Notes: generated from the letters alone by a model not told the origin. A DNA stretch of 64,000 nucleotides from an uncultured Poribacteria bacterium (GCA_951812525.1 OX638316.1:3590506-3654505); one strand, 5' to 3'; counted from the first letter of the stretch, positions 54,623 through 63,407 are shown. Translations and numbers: made by a program.

Positions 54623-55504
54623 ATGGGATTAGCGGATTGGTTTAGCACGTTTTGCTCCAATATACAAATTCAAAATAGTGGAACAATCTCCACACGCTAT
54701 AAAAATATTACTCGTCGATTAAATACAGATTTTTGGGACACAACCTCTGATACTTCACACAGTCTCTATGTTGGTTCGTATGGTCGAAATACTGCTATTA
54801 AGGGATTTAGCGATCTTGACATGATTTTCCAACTGCCCTCCTGGATGTACAAGCGATATGACGAACATAAGGGGAACGGACAGTCGGCTCTCCTTCAAAC
54901 GGTAAAAAAGTCGATAGAAAAGAGGTACTCAAGTACAAGTATCAGAGCTGACGGACAGGTGATTCTAGTTCCGTTTGATGATGGTATCACATTTGAAGTA
55001 GTCCCTGCTTTTTTAAAAACGGATGATAGTTATATTTTTCCTGATGCAAATAATGGTGGACGGTGGCGTGTAACGAACCCCAAACCCGAAATTGCTGCTA
55101 TTAGAACTAGAAATAGCAACTGCAACAACAACTTAGTTCCTTTGTGCCGGATGATGCGAGCATGGAAATCAAAATGGGCTGTGCCGATTGGAGGACTTTT
55201 AGTTGATACGCTTGCTTATCAATTTATCGACGATTGGGAATACAAGAACAAGTCTTTTTTTTACTACGATTGGATGTGTAGAGACTTTTTTCTTTTTATG
55301 GCAGACCAAGACAAGGAGCAGGTATACTGGCGGGCACCAGGTAGCGGACAATATGTCTATGGAAAAGGTCTCTTCCAATGGAAAGCTAAGAGATGCTACA
55401 ATATCTCACTTGAAGCAATAGCACACGAACAAGCTGATCCGAAACGAGAGTTGTCAGCTAAACAAAAATGGAGGGAGATTTTTGGCACCTCATTCCCAAG
55501 TTAA
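54623..55504 (+). CDS. SMODS-type CD-NTase (CBASS cyclic-nucleotide synthase)
   Basis: The enzyme makes a cyclic di- or trinucleotide upon phage infection. The nucleotidyltransferase motif is GSYGRNTAIKGFSDLDMIF (Gly-Ser 51-52, Asp 64 and 66), and the third acidic residue is in GITFEVVPAF (Glu 125). A C-terminal helical domain follows. The 293-aa length fits. ATG 54623 has ACGGAGG 5 nt upstream; the open frame reaches back to 54371 but that part overlaps the TIR remnant. It overlaps the next gene by 23 nt. No Cap2/Cap3 genes accompany it. Confidence 0.88.
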   Translation: MGLADWFSTFCSNIQIQNSGTISTRYKNITRRLNTDFWDTTSDTSHSLYVGSYGRNTAIKGFSDLDMIFQLPSWMYKRYDEHKGNGQSALLQTVKKSIEKRYSSTSIRADGQVILVPFDDGITFEVVPAFLKTDDSYIFPDANNGGRWRVTNPKPEIAAIRTRNSNCNNNLVPLCRMMRAWKSKWAVPIGGLLVDTLAYQFIDDWEYKNKSFFYYDWMCRDFFLFMADQDKEQVYWRAPGSGQYVYGKGLFQWKAKRCYNISLEAIAHEQADPKRELSAKQKWREIFGTSFPS

Positions 55505-56066
55505 TGACTCACCCGAGTCCGTTCAGGTTCTCGAAGGACAACTTCGTGAGTGTTTTGGTAGAGTCATTTATTCACACAAAACGCATGAAAAATGTGCCGA
55601 CATTCTTCTAAAACGCTTATCACAAATTAAATTTTGGCAAATTGTTCTATCTCTAATAACAACAGGCGGGTTCATTTCGACGTTTTTCGGCGTAGAAACA
55701 ATAGGTTCAATTATTGGAAGTACTGTTTCAGCAATTTTTCTCGGTTTGACACTATACACAAAGGATTATAATCTGGCAGAACTTGCTCAAAAGCATAGGC
55801 AGGCAGCAAGTGATATTTGGCTCATCAGAGAAAAGTATCAGTCGTTAATTACGGATTTAGTAATCGGTGGAAAAACATTGGAGACTATACAGGAAGAAAG
55901 GGATGTTTTAATGGGGGATCTTCATTTGGTTTATTCTAGTGCTCCAAGTACTACATATAAGGGTTATAAAAATGCACAGCAGGCTTTGCAGTCTAGTGAG
56001 GATATGACGTTTTCAGATGAGGAAATTGATGCATTCTTACCTAGTGAAATAAAAAGAGGCAATTGA
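55482..56066 (+). CDS. SLATT-domain two-TM effector
   Basis: The 194-aa protein has two membrane helices (FWQIVLSLITTGGFISTFF ~52-70 and IGSIIGSTVSAIFLGLTLY ~74-92), and the family segments YSHKTHEKCADIL before and LAELAQKHRQAASDIW after them. SLATT proteins are predicted pore-forming effectors paired with SMODS cyclases. The start is TTG at 55482 with GGAGGGA inside the CD-NTase end, giving a 23-nt overlap and likely coupled translation. The product would respond to the nucleotide made by its neighbour. Confidence 0.85.
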   Translation: MAPHSQVNDSPESVQVLEGQLRECFGRVIYSHKTHEKCADILLKRLSQIKFWQIVLSLITTGGFISTFFGVETIGSIIGSTVSAIFLGLTLYTKDYNLAELAQKHRQAASDIWLIREKYQSLITDLVIGGKTLETIQEERDVLMGDLHLVYSSAPSTTYKGYKNAQQALQSSEDMTFSDEEIDAFLPSEIKRGN

Positions 56067-56156
56067 AACAACTCGTCGGATGAATAGGCTGAAAGGATCT
56101 CTCTTTCAGCAATACAAAAGGTTATTAGTAAAACATACTGAGGAAAGGTTACGCAA

Positions 56157-57203
56157 TTGGCACTTACAAGTGAATACATAAATGACATTCTTTCTCTAAA
56201 TGGAGATGCTCTTGAGGATGGCGAGAGCGAGAAATTGGAATTTAAGGAGCAGTTTAGTTTATCTAGTTTACCAGATTATTACAAAAGTTTCGCAGGATTT
56301 GCGAACAATCAAGGAGGATACTTGATATATGGTGTTCAAGACTCTCCACGAGTTCCTGTAGGTTTGTCGGAAAGAAGCCTTGACCAATTCAAAAATATTG
56401 ATCCTCAAAGGATAACAGGAGATTTACTTGAAATATTTTCAGCAAGTATACAGTGGGAGCCGGCAGAAGTTGTCACTAATGGCAAAATCTATGGAGTTTT
56501 CAAAATTCATGAGGCACCTAAGAAACCTATAATGGCAAAAAAGAATTATGGGAGAAATCAACCTATAAAAGCAGATGAGGTATATTACAGATATAACGGA
56601 AGAACACAGAAAATCCAATACGCTGAGTTGGAAGCAATTATTCAAGGAAGAATCCAGGAGATCGTTGATCAATGGATGGATTTGATGTCTAAGATTGCTA
56701 GGATTGGTCCACAGAATGTAGCACTACTTGATACTGAAAAACGTTCTCTTGAGACCGACGATAATACAATTCTGACCATTGATGAAGAATTATTTCAGAC
56801 GATCAAATTTATCAAAGAAGGAGATTTTTCAACGAGTGATGGAGCTGAAACGCTTAAAATTGTCGGGGATGTCGTACCAATTGTAGAGGTAGTTAAAAAA
56901 GAAAAGGAAAATCTTCTAGCGGAGTATCCTCTTTCTGCCACAGATTTAGCAGAAACGGTAAAAGAACAACTACCAAATATTTCGCGGAGTAAGGTTTGGG
57001 AAACAATAAAAAATAACGATATGAAAAATAATGTAGACTACTCGGCATATAATTTTCGCAATAGAAAGCAGGAAGAACTATACAAAGAGAGTGGTCAATT
57101 GCCAGTTGGAACACCAAGTATCTACAACCACAGGGCAGTAGACTTCATTGTCACTAGACTGACAAGTCTAGATTCTACTGCTCAAGCAAATGAACAAGAT
57201 TGA
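56157..57203 (+). CDS. AlbA_2 (Schlafen-like) domain protein
   Basis: Residues ~20-165 form an AlbA_2/Schlafen core: ESEKLEFKEQFSL, FAGFANNQGGYLIYGV and YYRYNGRTQKI. The rest is helical with a possible winged helix-turn-helix (SATDLAETVKEQLPNISRSKVW) near residue 265. AlbA_2 proteins are found as regulators and nucleases in defence loci. The TTG start has GAGGAAAGG 7 nt upstream. It lies 90 nt after the SLATT gene in the same direction. Confidence 0.82.
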   Translation: MALTSEYINDILSLNGDALEDGESEKLEFKEQFSLSSLPDYYKSFAGFANNQGGYLIYGVQDSPRVPVGLSERSLDQFKNIDPQRITGDLLEIFSASIQWEPAEVVTNGKIYGVFKIHEAPKKPIMAKKNYGRNQPIKADEVYYRYNGRTQKIQYAELEAIIQGRIQEIVDQWMDLMSKIARIGPQNVALLDTEKRSLETDDNTILTIDEELFQTIKFIKEGDFSTSDGAETLKIVGDVVPIVEVVKKEKENLLAEYPLSATDLAETVKEQLPNISRSKVWETIKNNDMKNNVDYSAYNFRNRKQEELYKESGQLPVGTPSIYNHRAVDFIVTRLTSLDSTAQANEQD

Positions 57204-57275
57204 TAATACTGTCCAATGTATTCTCAAGTATACTAAAGTTCCGGTCCTTGAAATAGCATTGGATACTACTTTAGG

Positions 57276-58250
57276 TTATTCTCTGAACACTTCCTTACGA
57301 TGCCACTTCAGTGCATTTGGAGCTGGATGATGCAAATCCTGTTCAGGCAACAGTATAGACTTATCGCGTTGTTCAGTCAGAAGCCATTCTGTCGGCTGTC
57401 GATCCGACATAAGCGGTGAAACTAGAACTTTATATGTGTTGCTCAGTGAAATCAAGCCTCTGTCAAATGCCCAATGATGCAACTTACAAAGTGAGATTCC
57501 ATTTCGTATATCGTTGTTGTGCGCGATCCTCCACGGAATAATGTGGGCTGCTTCTGTCGCACTTTCACCATCCATTGTGACAATACGCAATCGACAAATA
57601 GCACACGTGTAGTTGTACAGTCGCATAATTTCCCTACGGAAAGCTGCATTGCCAATTCGATTTTCTTTTTTAGTTGATTCTGGGACTACCTGATATGAAA
57701 ATGGGTATTCAGTAACTTCTTGGATCAGTAATTGACCATGTTCTCCAATTTGTTGCTCTTCTACGAAGATACTTTCGATTACTGACTTGGAATCTGGAAA
57801 ATGCTTATTAATTAAGGTTTGACGAATTACTTCCCGACTCTGTGGATTAGTGAGTAAAACAAAGAATTCCGTATCCAAACTCGCGTGATTGACAATTTCA
57901 AGGAGATCGGAAACCTTTCTTATTTTACGGGTAACTTTTAACTTCTCTTCCTTACCTGCGTTCGGATGAAGATGCCAAAATCTGCCTTTTTTTCTCCCTT
58001 GCAAATGAAAGAATGGCATGGCGAAATTGTGGGTTCTGTTTGTTACAACTTTTGACCAATACTTCAGGAACATTTCAGCCAAGTCAGGGGAAGGAAAGAT
58101 TTTGTTTTTATCAATCTGTCCTTGTCTAATCAAATCAATGACTGCTAATAAGAGAAGAGGTCTGTGAGGTGCAGGTCCCTCGCTTGCCTTTTCTCCCCCT
58201 CGTAAGCCTTCCATCTTTTGCATGTATTTTTGTAGAATGTTGTTAGACAT
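57276..58250 (-). CDS. HNH endonuclease with possible sulfur-binding-type N-terminus
   Basis: The 324-aa enzyme has a complete HNH site: CAICRLRI (216-219), AAHIIPWRIAHN (His 236) and LCKLHHWAFDRGLI. The N-terminal ~150 residues contain PAPHRPLLLLAVIDLI and AMPFFHLQG ... FWHLHP, which resemble the fold start of the sulfur-binding domain in phosphorothioate-dependent HNH restriction enzymes. The same start also occurs in other HNH proteins, so this is an inference. It is convergent with the AlbA_2 gene. The ATG at 58250 has AAGGAAG upstream. Confidence 0.78.
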   Translation of the reverse strand: MSNNILQKYMQKMEGLRGGEKASEGPAPHRPLLLLAVIDLIRQGQIDKNKIFPSPDLAEMFLKYWSKVVTNRTHNFAMPFFHLQGRKKGRFWHLHPNAGKEEKLKVTRKIRKVSDLLEIVNHASLDTEFFVLLTNPQSREVIRQTLINKHFPDSKSVIESIFVEEQQIGEHGQLLIQEVTEYPFSYQVVPESTKKENRIGNAAFRREIMRLYNYTCAICRLRIVTMDGESATEAAHIIPWRIAHNNDIRNGISLCKLHHWAFDRGLISLSNTYKVLVSPLMSDRQPTEWLLTEQRDKSILLPEQDLHHPAPNALKWHRKEVFRE

Positions 58251-58609
58251 TTTCCATGCTTCCTTCGATACTACAATAAGAGCATTTCCTTTGCTAAACC
58301 TACGCAGAAACAAAGCTGCTTCCAACAATGGTCGTCTCTTATCCGATACCCCTCCCTATCAGTTTAATCCTATCCCCTAAAAAAGTCAATTTTTCGTTTG
58401 ACAAATTTTCGACAAAAAAGTAAAATGTGCAATAGTAAGTAATCGCTGCTAACGTGGGGAATGATTGCAACTTTGCAACAAAAACGTGTTGACATCGTTT
58501 TCTATTATATAGAAAGTCGCGAAAGCGGACAGATCTACACGAGTCCTAAAGAGCTATGTCGCAAATCGCGATGCGGATTTTCACGCTAAATCTATAGGAG
58601 ATTTTTCAC
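58251..58609. other. Intergenic region between HNH gene and the TWG-tail pair
   Basis: 359 bp without a gene. A TTGACA at 58489-58494 lacks a -10 at a proper distance. A weak inverted repeat TCGC-GAAA-GCGG lies near 58518. It marks the border between the AT-rich defence island and the GC-richer secreted-protein genes. Confidence 0.5.
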
Positions 58610-59434
58610 ATGAAACTATTTATGATTATTGCTGGCGTACTATGCGCCGCAATGCTTCTGGCACCGACAGCCGACGCTGCGAATAAGGTAGATATCTTTA
58701 TCTACACTGACACCGTACAGTGGATCGGTCAAGCACAAGCCGTAGAAGAGGCTGAAGTATTGGCGGACCTACTTGACGGACAAGATGGAATCGGAGAACT
58801 CATTCTCCACGGTCCAGCGAAAACTGTCGAAGCGTGGACGAAAAAGCACACCGTGGACAACGGACACCATCTGATTGTCATGTTCGGTGACACGCCGCCC
58901 GAAATTTATGATGTTGGACAAGACGCGAAGAAAGAGACCGTCGCGGAGCGGTTCCTTGATGCTGGTAATACCTTCTCGAACAGTGCCGACTACTTTTTCT
59001 GGGGACAGGGAGGCAGAAATCAGGAGGGTGGTATCAAGAATATGATGGATATCCCCGATATGGTGCAATGGGACGATAACACAGCTATGTCTGTCACGAA
59101 AGAAGGTAAGAAACTTACCCCGTCCCTCGACGATTATGCAACAGATCGTCCTTTCCACGTTGATAAACTCAAAAACGATTGGGTACTGGAGATCGCATTC
59201 GCTTCAGATAGTGGAGATCAAAAAGGTGATCGTTGTGATCCGTGTATTGTCCACAATACAAAGACGAATGGACGACTTATCCAGGTTTACCAAACCGCTA
59301 ACCAAGATGACCCGAAAGGCGAGGTCATTGCCGAAATTATTCTCAACTACTACCTTGAGGTTGTCGGCGCACTTGACGTTGACCCACAAGATAAGCTTCC
59401 CGCGTTGTGGGGAGACATTAAAAGAAGGAGATAA
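58610..59434 (+). CDS. Secreted ThuA/GATase-like protein with TWG-type tail, paralogue 1
   Basis: A signal peptide (MKLFMIIAGVLCAAMLLAPTADA) precedes a Rossmann-like domain with IYTDTVQWIGQAQAVEEAEVLADLL, LIVMFGDTPPEIY, YFFWGQGGRNQEGG and IKNMMDIPD. The order of strands resembles ThuA or class I glutamine-amidotransferase folds, but no catalytic triad is identified. The C-terminus QDKLPALWGDIKRRR is the TWG-type tail with LWG in place of TWG. GGAG precedes the ATG. Its last codons AAA AGA AGG AGA hold the Shine-Dalgarno of the next gene. Confidence 0.7.
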   Translation: MKLFMIIAGVLCAAMLLAPTADAANKVDIFIYTDTVQWIGQAQAVEEAEVLADLLDGQDGIGELILHGPAKTVEAWTKKHTVDNGHHLIVMFGDTPPEIYDVGQDAKKETVAERFLDAGNTFSNSADYFFWGQGGRNQEGGIKNMMDIPDMVQWDDNTAMSVTKEGKKLTPSLDDYATDRPFHVDKLKNDWVLEIAFASDSGDQKGDRCDPCIVHNTKTNGRLIQVYQTANQDDPKGEVIAEIILNYYLEVVGALDVDPQDKLPALWGDIKRRR

Positions 59435-59440
59435 CATTTA

Positions 59441-60244
59441 ATGCGAAATATTTTGCTTTCACTAACGCTTATCGCGTTACTGGCACTTCCTGTAGTACCC
59501 GTTCTTGCTGCCAGTGAAGTCGCTATCTACACAGGCGTAACGCAGTGGATCGGCAAGGCACAAGCCGACGAACAGGCACAAATCTGTGTCGATATGCTCA
59601 ACGATGCTGGCATTTCTAACACATGGTACGATGCCGAGGGCGATACGGGTGCCTTGGCTGACTGGATGGAGAGTGTCACAGGCGACGACGGCTTGGATAT
59701 CTGTGTCCTCTACGGTGATTTCCCGCCGGACCTCTATCCCGAAGGTAACACACAGACGGATGGTTCCATTGCCGAGACCTTCATCGAAACCACAGACGGC
59801 GATGTATTCATCAATCACGCCGACTACATGTTCTGGGGCCTCGCTGGTAGAAATGAAGAGGGTGGACTAAAGAATATGATGGATATCGATGGGATCACTA
59901 TGTGGGACGATAATACCGATATGACGGTTACCACCGAAGGTGCAGCTATCTCTCCCACGCTCGCCGATTTCCAATCTGACCGTCCCTTCCACGTTGATGA
60001 ATTGGAAGGCAACTGGGAAGTAGAAGTCTCCCTCGCACAGAACGATGACGGCACTCGTGCCGATCCGATTATCGTCCGCGACGGAAACCTCGGCAGACTG
60101 ATTCCGGTGATTCAGACAGCGAACGGCGATGAAGAGAAAGGCGCAGTTGCAGCTGAAATTATCACTTGGCTCATGGCAACAACACCTGTTGAACCTGCCG
60201 ACAAGCTCTCCACAACGTGGGGTGCCTTGAAAGCAGTCCGGTAG
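59441..60244 (+). CDS. Secreted ThuA/GATase-like protein with TWG tail, paralogue 2
   Basis: It has the same architecture as its neighbour 6 nt upstream. A signal peptide (LLSLTLIALLALPVVPVLA) is followed by IYTGVTQWIGKAQADEQAQ, ICVLYGDFPPDLY, YMFWGLAGRNEEGG, LKNMMDID and MWDDNTDMTVTTEGA. It ends ADKLSTTWGALKAVR. It is a tandem paralogue with conserved blocks but diverged surface. A perfect hairpin follows (60268-60306). Confidence 0.7.
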   Translation: MRNILLSLTLIALLALPVVPVLAASEVAIYTGVTQWIGKAQADEQAQICVDMLNDAGISNTWYDAEGDTGALADWMESVTGDDGLDICVLYGDFPPDLYPEGNTQTDGSIAETFIETTDGDVFINHADYMFWGLAGRNEEGGLKNMMDIDGITMWDDNTDMTVTTEGAAISPTLADFQSDRPFHVDELEGNWEVEVSLAQNDDGTRADPIIVRDGNLGRLIPVIQTANGDEEKGAVAAEIITWLMATTPVEPADKLSTTWGALKAVR

Positions 60245-60267
60245 GAGAGATTCTCAATCTCAATATT

Positions 60268-60306
60268 CTGTTGATAGGCGCGCCTACAAAACGCTCCTAT
60301 CAACAG
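60268..60306. terminator. Perfect 11-bp hairpin
   Basis: Arms CTGTTGATAGG (60268-60278) and CCTATCAACAG (60296-60306) with a 17-nt loop that itself contains GGCGCGCC-like sequence. It stands behind the second paralogue and probably ends that transcript. Confidence 0.55.
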
Positions 60307-60346
60307 AGCTTTCCAGTCCATATAATACCCCTCTACAGAATTAGAA

Positions 60347-61219
60347 ATGAGATTTAGCACATCCAGTATCCTGTTTACACTCTTGGCGCTTTCTTTATTT
60401 GTGTTTGCCTGCCATGATCCAATAGAGCCCTCTCTTGTTGGCACCCTCCCTATTGAAACGATCACGACTCCCAAAGATAATGCTGTGATGGTTTATGTTC
60501 CTGCTGGTGAGTTTCTCATGGGAACCAATGACGCAGAGATTGAACACTACAAAGAGATTTTCCCGCTCCGCGATATCGCACGATATGACAACGAACGTCC
60601 GCAGCGGACCGTATATGTTGATGCCTTCTACATTGATAAGTTTGAGGTGACAAACCAACAATACAAGCAATTTCTCAGTGAGACTGGGTATATACCTCAG
60701 CACTACTTGGATCGTCTCCCGTATAATGCACCTAACCTTCCTGCTGTTGTCTTAAAATGGGAAGATGCTGTCGCTTATACCGTGTGGGCTGGTAAAAGGT
60801 TACCTACTGAGGCAGAGTGGGAGAAAGCTGCACGCGGCACAGATGGACGTACCTGGCCCTGGGGCAACGTATTTGACGATACGAAACTCAGTGGTAACGA
60901 CGGCAGAGGACACAGAGATGGTTATAAAGAGACGGCGCCCGTCGGGCAGTTTCCACAAGGTGCGAGCCCTTACGGTGTGCACGATATGGCGGGCAACCTC
61001 TGGGAATGGGTATCCGATTGGTACGACCCGAACTATTACCGTACCAATCCTCCTAATGTCAATCCAAAGGGACCCGAAACGGGTGATGGGCATGTCTTAA
61101 AAGGCGGCGGTTGGGCGGAGAATTTAGACTTCACCCGGTGTGCCAGTCGACTGGGTGGAGAACCCGGTTCTCTCCTGCGCGGATTCCGATGCGTCTTGGC
61201 TGTGTCTCCTGAAGAGTAA
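60347..61219 (+). CDS. SUMF1/FGE-domain lipoprotein
   Basis: A lipoprotein-type signal (ILFTLLALSLFVFAC) leads into a formylglycine-generating-enzyme fold: YVPAGEFLMGTND, YIDKFEVTNQQYKQFL, GKRLPTEAEWEKAARG, WPWGN, GVHDMAGNLWEWVSDWY and the final RGFRCVLA. True FGE enzymes use two Cys near the C-terminus; here one Cys occurs at RCAS and one at FRC, in other positions, so sulfatase activation is not assured. The usual fate of this family is a secreted binding or modifying protein. Confidence 0.88.
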   Translation: MRFSTSSILFTLLALSLFVFACHDPIEPSLVGTLPIETITTPKDNAVMVYVPAGEFLMGTNDAEIEHYKEIFPLRDIARYDNERPQRTVYVDAFYIDKFEVTNQQYKQFLSETGYIPQHYLDRLPYNAPNLPAVVLKWEDAVAYTVWAGKRLPTEAEWEKAARGTDGRTWPWGNVFDDTKLSGNDGRGHRDGYKETAPVGQFPQGASPYGVHDMAGNLWEWVSDWYDPNYYRTNPPNVNPKGPETGDGHVLKGGGWAENLDFTRCASRLGGEPGSLLRGFRCVLAVSPEE

Positions 61220-61262
61220 CATTTGTAATCCTGATTCAGACAATCCACAACTAACCACCCCT

Positions 61263-61555
61263 TAGGGTCATTTAGTTTTAAGAAATAAGTTTACTTATGT
61301 GAAGGATTCCAGTTGATGGGTGCCCGAATTTATTTGGGTTCCGCGCCTTGTCCCGAACAAGTTCAGGCGTCCGAATATAAATTATTGGAAAACTGAATGG
61401 CCTTACCAACTACTAGGGTCATTTAGTTTTAAGAAATAAGTTTACTTATGTGAAGGATTCCAGTTGATGGTGCCCGAATTTATTTGGGTTCCGTGTCTTG
61501 TCCCGAGCAAGTTCAGGCGTCCGGATATAAATTATTGGAAAACTGAATGATACTA
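61263..61555 (+). mobile_element. Two MITE-like elements in direct tandem (copies 4 and 5)
   Basis: Copy 4 (61263-61405) and copy 5 (61414-61555) begin TAGGGTCATTTAGTTTTAAG and end GGAAAACTGAATG plus a few bases and TA. They lie in the same orientation, 8 bp apart, and differ by only a few bases. The internal palindromes are slightly decayed (CCCGAATTTATTTGGG). Short frames within them are the element's own sequence and are not genes. Confidence 0.82.
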
Positions 61556-61564
61556 CCAACCCGC

Positions 61565-61593
61565 TTGACAATCCATTCATAAATTCGTATAAT
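61565..61593 (+). promoter_or_regulatory. Perfect consensus sigma-70 promoter
   Basis: TTGACA (61565-61570), 17-bp spacer, TATAAT (61588-61593). It begins 10 bp after MITE copy 5 and drives the DHH-like and PQQ genes. The start site would be near 61600. Confidence 0.85.
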
Positions 61594-61617
61594 AAATAAG
61601 CGATGGAGGATTGTGAT

Positions 61618-62091
61618 TTGAAACAGATTGTCACGCATGCAGATCCAGACCTTGACGCTATCGTCAGTGCTTGGATCGCCCAAGATTTTCTTTTCCGAGG
61701 GCAGGCGTCAGAAGTCTTATTTGTGAGTCGCAAAGTGCCAGAAAAACTCATGTTGCATGCCGACTGTTTGGTGGACGTTGGGAATACGTATTCCCCCGAG
61801 AACTATCGGTTCGATCACAAGCCACCCGCATTTGAGAAGAGAAATAGTACATGTGCAACACGGCTCATTTGGGAATACCTACTCAATGCCGAGGTTGCCG
61901 TCAAACATCTTGAGCCTTTGGTACAGATAACGTATCAAGGCGATACGCGTCGAAATTCGGAAGCACTCAAACAGAGCCGGATCAATGGACCGCACGCGAA
62001 ATTGAAGGCACTGAAAACAGAGCACAAGGACATAACAGAAGTTTATCAACAGATGGTTCTCTGGCTAAGGAGTTATACAAAAAATCTATGA
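61618..62091 (+). CDS. DHH-like phosphoesterase-type protein
   Basis: The 157-aa protein opens KQIVTHADPDLDAIVSAWIA, a DHH-type metal motif, and has a second acid/His site in YRFDHKPPAF. It resembles short DHH-superfamily proteins; the substrate is unknown. The start is uncertain. TTG 61618 has GGAGGA 7 nt upstream and places the motif at the N-terminus; ATG 61603 is the alternative and would be nearly leaderless. The stop overlaps the next ATG by 4 nt. Confidence 0.68.
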   Translation: MKQIVTHADPDLDAIVSAWIAQDFLFRGQASEVLFVSRKVPEKLMLHADCLVDVGNTYSPENYRFDHKPPAFEKRNSTCATRLIWEYLLNAEVAVKHLEPLVQITYQGDTRRNSEALKQSRINGPHAKLKALKTEHKDITEVYQQMVLWLRSYTKNL

Positions 62092-63407
62092 AACAGTTTA
62101 TATGTCTACTCATTGCATTGTTTGTTATTTTACCAATGCAGACCCATCTCGCAAGTGCCGATGAATGGCATCAGTGGCGTGGCAAAGACCGCGAAGGCGT
62201 TTGGAAGGAGACCGGTATCGTTGAAGCGTTTGAAGGCACTGAGATTCCGCTCCGTTGGCGTGTCCCTATCGGAAGCGGCTACAGCGGACCGAGTGTTGCG
62301 GATGGACGTGTCTATGTCACTGATCGACTTACTAAACCGAAACAGGTCGAACGCGTTCACTGCTTTGACTGGGAGACAGGCGAATCCTTATGGTCATATA
62401 CCTATGAATGTGTCTACAAGATTGATTACACGGCAGGACCCCGCGCGACTGTGACCGTACATGACGGACTCGCTTACGCCCTCGGCGCAATGGGACACCT
62501 ACACTGTTTTGACGCTGTCACGGGTGAAATCGTATGGAAAAGAGACCTCAATGCCGAATATAATATTAATATGCCTATCTGGGGTATTGCCAGTGCACCT
62601 ATTGTCGAGTCAGAAAACCTCATCGTTCAAATCGGCGGGAAGCCAAACGCTTGCATAGTCGCATTTGACCGGAAAACCGGCGAAGAAAAGTGGAAAGCAT
62701 TGGACGACAACGCCTCTTATTCGGCACCAATCGTCATCACGCAATCCGGCAAACGTGTTCTCGTCTGTTGGACAGGTGCAAATATAGCGGGTCTTAACCC
62801 ACAGACCGGTGAATCATATTGGCTTTATCCGTTTCTACCGGAAAGTTTTGAGATTGGTATTGCTACACCTGTTTTCGACCAAAACGAATTATTCATCACT
62901 GATTTCCGTCTCGGATCTCTTCTTCTAAAGTTAGCACAAGATAAACAGGCAGTAGAACTCGGTTGGCATCGTAGGGGGAAGAACGAGCAGAATACCGATG
63001 CGCTTCAGACCACGATGGCAACGCCTGTCCGTTTTGGCGATTACATTTACGGTGTAGATAGCTACGGCGAACTTCGCTGTTTGGATGCGCGAAACGGCGA
63101 CCGAATTTGGGAAGACCTCTCCGCTGTACCGAAAGCACGCTGGAGCAATATCCATCTTATCAAACACCCAACAGCATCGGAAAATAGAGTCTGGATGTTC
63201 AACGAACGTGGTGAACTTCTTATAACAGATCTTTCTCCCGATGGGCTGAACATCATCAGCCGCGCGAAATTAATCGAACCGACACGCGATCAACTCAACC
63301 GCAGAGGTGGCGTTACATGGGCGCATCCCGCCTTTGCCTATAAACACGTCTTCGTCCGAAACGACAAAGAACTTGTTTGTGCCAACTTAGAAAAACCTAA
63401 AAAATAG
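62088..63407 (+). CDS. Secreted PQQ-type beta-propeller protein
   Basis: A signal peptide (LLIALFVILPMQTHLASA) precedes WHQWRGKDREGVWKETG, a start typical of PQQ-like propeller proteins of planctomycete type. Blades are seen as repeated A-[FY]-D-x-x-T-G-E-x-x-W units: HCFDWETGESLWSY, HCFDAVTGEIVWKRD, VAFDRKTGEEKWKAL and RCLDARNGDRIWEDL. The protein probably binds or senses rather than oxidises; no dehydrogenase Glu/Asp pair is evident. It is translationally coupled to the DHH-like gene. Confidence 0.85.
   Translation: MKQFICLLIALFVILPMQTHLASADEWHQWRGKDREGVWKETGIVEAFEGTEIPLRWRVPIGSGYSGPSVADGRVYVTDRLTKPKQVERVHCFDWETGESLWSYTYECVYKIDYTAGPRATVTVHDGLAYALGAMGHLHCFDAVTGEIVWKRDLNAEYNINMPIWGIASAPIVESENLIVQIGGKPNACIVAFDRKTGEEKWKALDDNASYSAPIVITQSGKRVLVCWTGANIAGLNPQTGESYWLYPFLPESFEIGIATPVFDQNELFITDFRLGSLLLKLAQDKQAVELGWHRRGKNEQNTDALQTTMATPVRFGDYIYGVDSYGELRCLDARNGDRIWEDLSAVPKARWSNIHLIKHPTASENRVWMFNERGELLITDLSPDGLNIISRAKLIEPTRDQLNRRGGVTWAHPAFAYKHVFVRNDKELVCANLEKPKK

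Noticed and set aside
58489-58513. Promoter for the ThuA-like pair from TTGACA at 58489
   Set aside because: The nearest TAT-rich boxes are only 9-13 bp away, too close for a sigma-70 promoter.
61446-61751. Minus-strand frame of about 100 codons
   Set aside because: Half is MITE sequence and the rest is antisense to the DHH-like gene.
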